Assembly: GCA_947448105.1 (NCBI GenBank)
Contig: CANFNE010000145.1
Span: forward strand, 1-6,496
DNA from: Burkholderiales bacterium
Lineage (GTDB): Bacteria; Pseudomonadota; Gammaproteobacteria; Burkholderiales; Burkholderiaceae_C
DNA: 6,496 nucleotides
Direction: 5' to 3'
Part shown: positions 6,108-6,496 of the stretch, in pieces
How the letters are laid out: the number at the start of each line of letters is the position of its first letter
Numbering within the stretch: position 1 is the stretch's first letter
Notes under the pieces: model-generated
What the model saw: the letters and a program-made list of their open reading frames with translations, nothing else
Database searches by the model: none
Told to the model about the DNA's origin: nothing
Program-made: the position numbers and the translations under genes

Positions 6108-6316
6108 CGTTGCTGCTCCATTTTCTTGCAATGCGTTTGAAATGGCGCTGTGCTACCGTGCCGCTACCCCATTGCCGAGCGCGCGATACGGCTCCAAAGT
6201 TCGAACTTAGTTGCTGAAAATATAGTGACTGTAAGAATCCATATTGTTCCACCCTATACAATAGGAGGTTTGGTTGAGTCTTTTATGGTTATGGAAATAT
6301 AATAGTGGCAATAAAT
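6108..6316 (+). promoter_or_regulatory. AT-rich leader/promoter region of the manC-type gene
   Basis: This is 209 bases with no supported gene. The first half is of ordinary composition; from about 6195 to 6316 it is clearly AT-rich compared with the rest of the window, as expected for a promoter or for the edge of an acquired polysaccharide locus. Candidate -10 boxes are TATAGT (6221-6226) and TACAAT (6257-6262), each five of six to consensus, but neither has a convincing -35 at normal spacing. A tandem TTATGG repeat lies at 6283-6294. No JUMPstart/ops element was recognised. An apparent minus-strand reading frame here is only the reverse of the tRNA and its flank. Confidence 0.4.
6263..6268 (+). 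promoter_or_regulatory. Perfect AGGAGG Shine-Dalgarno-like site without a well-placed ATG
   Basis: AGGAGG matches the 16S rRNA anti-Shine-Dalgarno exactly but lies 48 bases before the manC-type ATG (6317), too far to serve it. A TGA in the manC frame at 6275-6277 rules out a longer manC product reaching this site. Nearby starts are TTG at 6274 (five bases away; its frame overlaps manC out of phase and stays open to the window end) and ATG at 6285, 16 bases away, which would encode only MVMEI before a stop at 6300-6302. Whether it is functional is uncertain. Confidence 0.35.
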
Positions 6317-6496
6317 ATGATTTCTACAATTTTGTGCGGTGGGGCCGGTTCTCGGCTCTGGCCGGTTTCACGGGAACACCATCCCAAGCCCTTTATTCGT
6401 TTGGCAGACGGGCAAAGCCTTTTGCAAAAGGCCTTTTTGCGTGGCGCCATGTTGGTCGACTCCAACGAGGTCTTGACCGTCACCAACCGCGAGTTC
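6317..6496 (+). CDS. manC: Mannose-1-phosphate guanylyltransferase (ManC type), N-terminal 60 residues, 3' end cut by window edge
   Basis: Start of a GDP-mannose pyrophosphorylase, which joins mannose-1-phosphate and GTP to give GDP-mannose for exopolysaccharide, capsule or LPS sugars. The 60 visible residues begin MISTILCGGAGSRLWPVSRE. The nucleotide-binding signature GGAGSRLWPVSR (8-19) is followed by HHPKPFIRL (21-29), with the lysine of the usual PK motif at residue 24, then SLLQKAFLR and EVLTVTNREF. Many relatives are about 470-residue bifunctional enzymes with a C-terminal phosphomannose isomerase domain, which would lie outside the window. The ATG at 6317 fits the family start; its only upstream pairing is a weak AGTGG (6304-6308). 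An in-frame GTG at 6305 would add four residues. It follows an AT-rich leader and a terminator, so it starts a new transcription unit, probably a polysaccharide cluster. Confidence 0.92.
   Translation, partial: MISTILCGGAGSRLWPVSREHHPKPFIRLADGQSLLQKAFLRGAMLVDSNEVLTVTNREF

Noticed and set aside
6150..6170. GCTACC direct repeat (GCTACC-GTGCC-GCTACC) considered as an ops/JUMPstart-like element
   Set aside because: It only partly resembles the ops core and does so on the minus strand, opposite to manC; no further conserved leader was seen.
5980..6261. Minus-strand frame with the peptide RLAGIEPTTPWFVAKYSIQL
   Set aside because: This is the reverse complement of the tRNA-Arg gene, a well-known spurious protein call in databases.
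6289..6486. Minus-strand frame of 65 codons at the right end
   Set aside because: Antisense to the clear ManC-type N-terminus.

Overview
The window is GC-rich, densely coded chromosomal DNA. Its protein families, codon use and lifestyle genes fit a betaproteobacterium, most likely Burkholderiales/Comamonadaceae. That placement rests on general resemblance and not on a marker gene. Seven genes are supported: two are cut by the window edges, four are complete protein genes, and one is a tRNA.

Left part (1-1389). The 3' portion of a ten-helix EamA/DMT-type membrane transporter converges on a small minus-strand gene for a stand-alone SCP2 (sterol/lipid-carrier) domain protein. A GC-rich hairpin with a seven-base U tail on the minus strand lies between them; its tail overlaps the transporter stop codon. 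A 211-base divergent intergenic region then separates the SCP2 gene from the next operon.

Central operon (1390-5975). Three plus-strand genes are closely packed, with gaps of 23 and 30 bases. They encode the carboxyltransferase (beta) subunit of a biotin-dependent acyl-CoA carboxylase of the methylcrotonyl/geranyl-CoA carboxylase type, its biotin carboxylase + biotin carrier (alpha) subunit, and a zinc-dependent beta-keto acid cleavage enzyme (BKACE, formerly DUF849). The carboxylase pair alone would suggest leucine or acyclic-terpene catabolism. However, no acyl-CoA dehydrogenase, enoyl-CoA hydratase or HMG-CoA lyase gene is seen beside it. The partner is instead a BKACE, which exchanges a free beta-keto acid and acetyl-CoA for acetoacetate and a new acyl-CoA. 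The substrate is unknown, and this pairing is the most interesting biology in the window.

Right part (5976-6496). A tRNA-Arg(ACG) starts 16 bases after the BKACE stop codon and is followed by a strong intrinsic terminator, which probably ends both the tRNA and operon transcripts. Beyond it composition turns AT-rich, through a leader that carries an AGGAGG sequence in an odd place. Then the start of a mannose-1-phosphate guanylyltransferase gene (manC-type) appears. It makes GDP-mannose and probably opens a surface-polysaccharide locus beyond the window.

No insertion sequence, CRISPR array, phage gene or defence system was seen.
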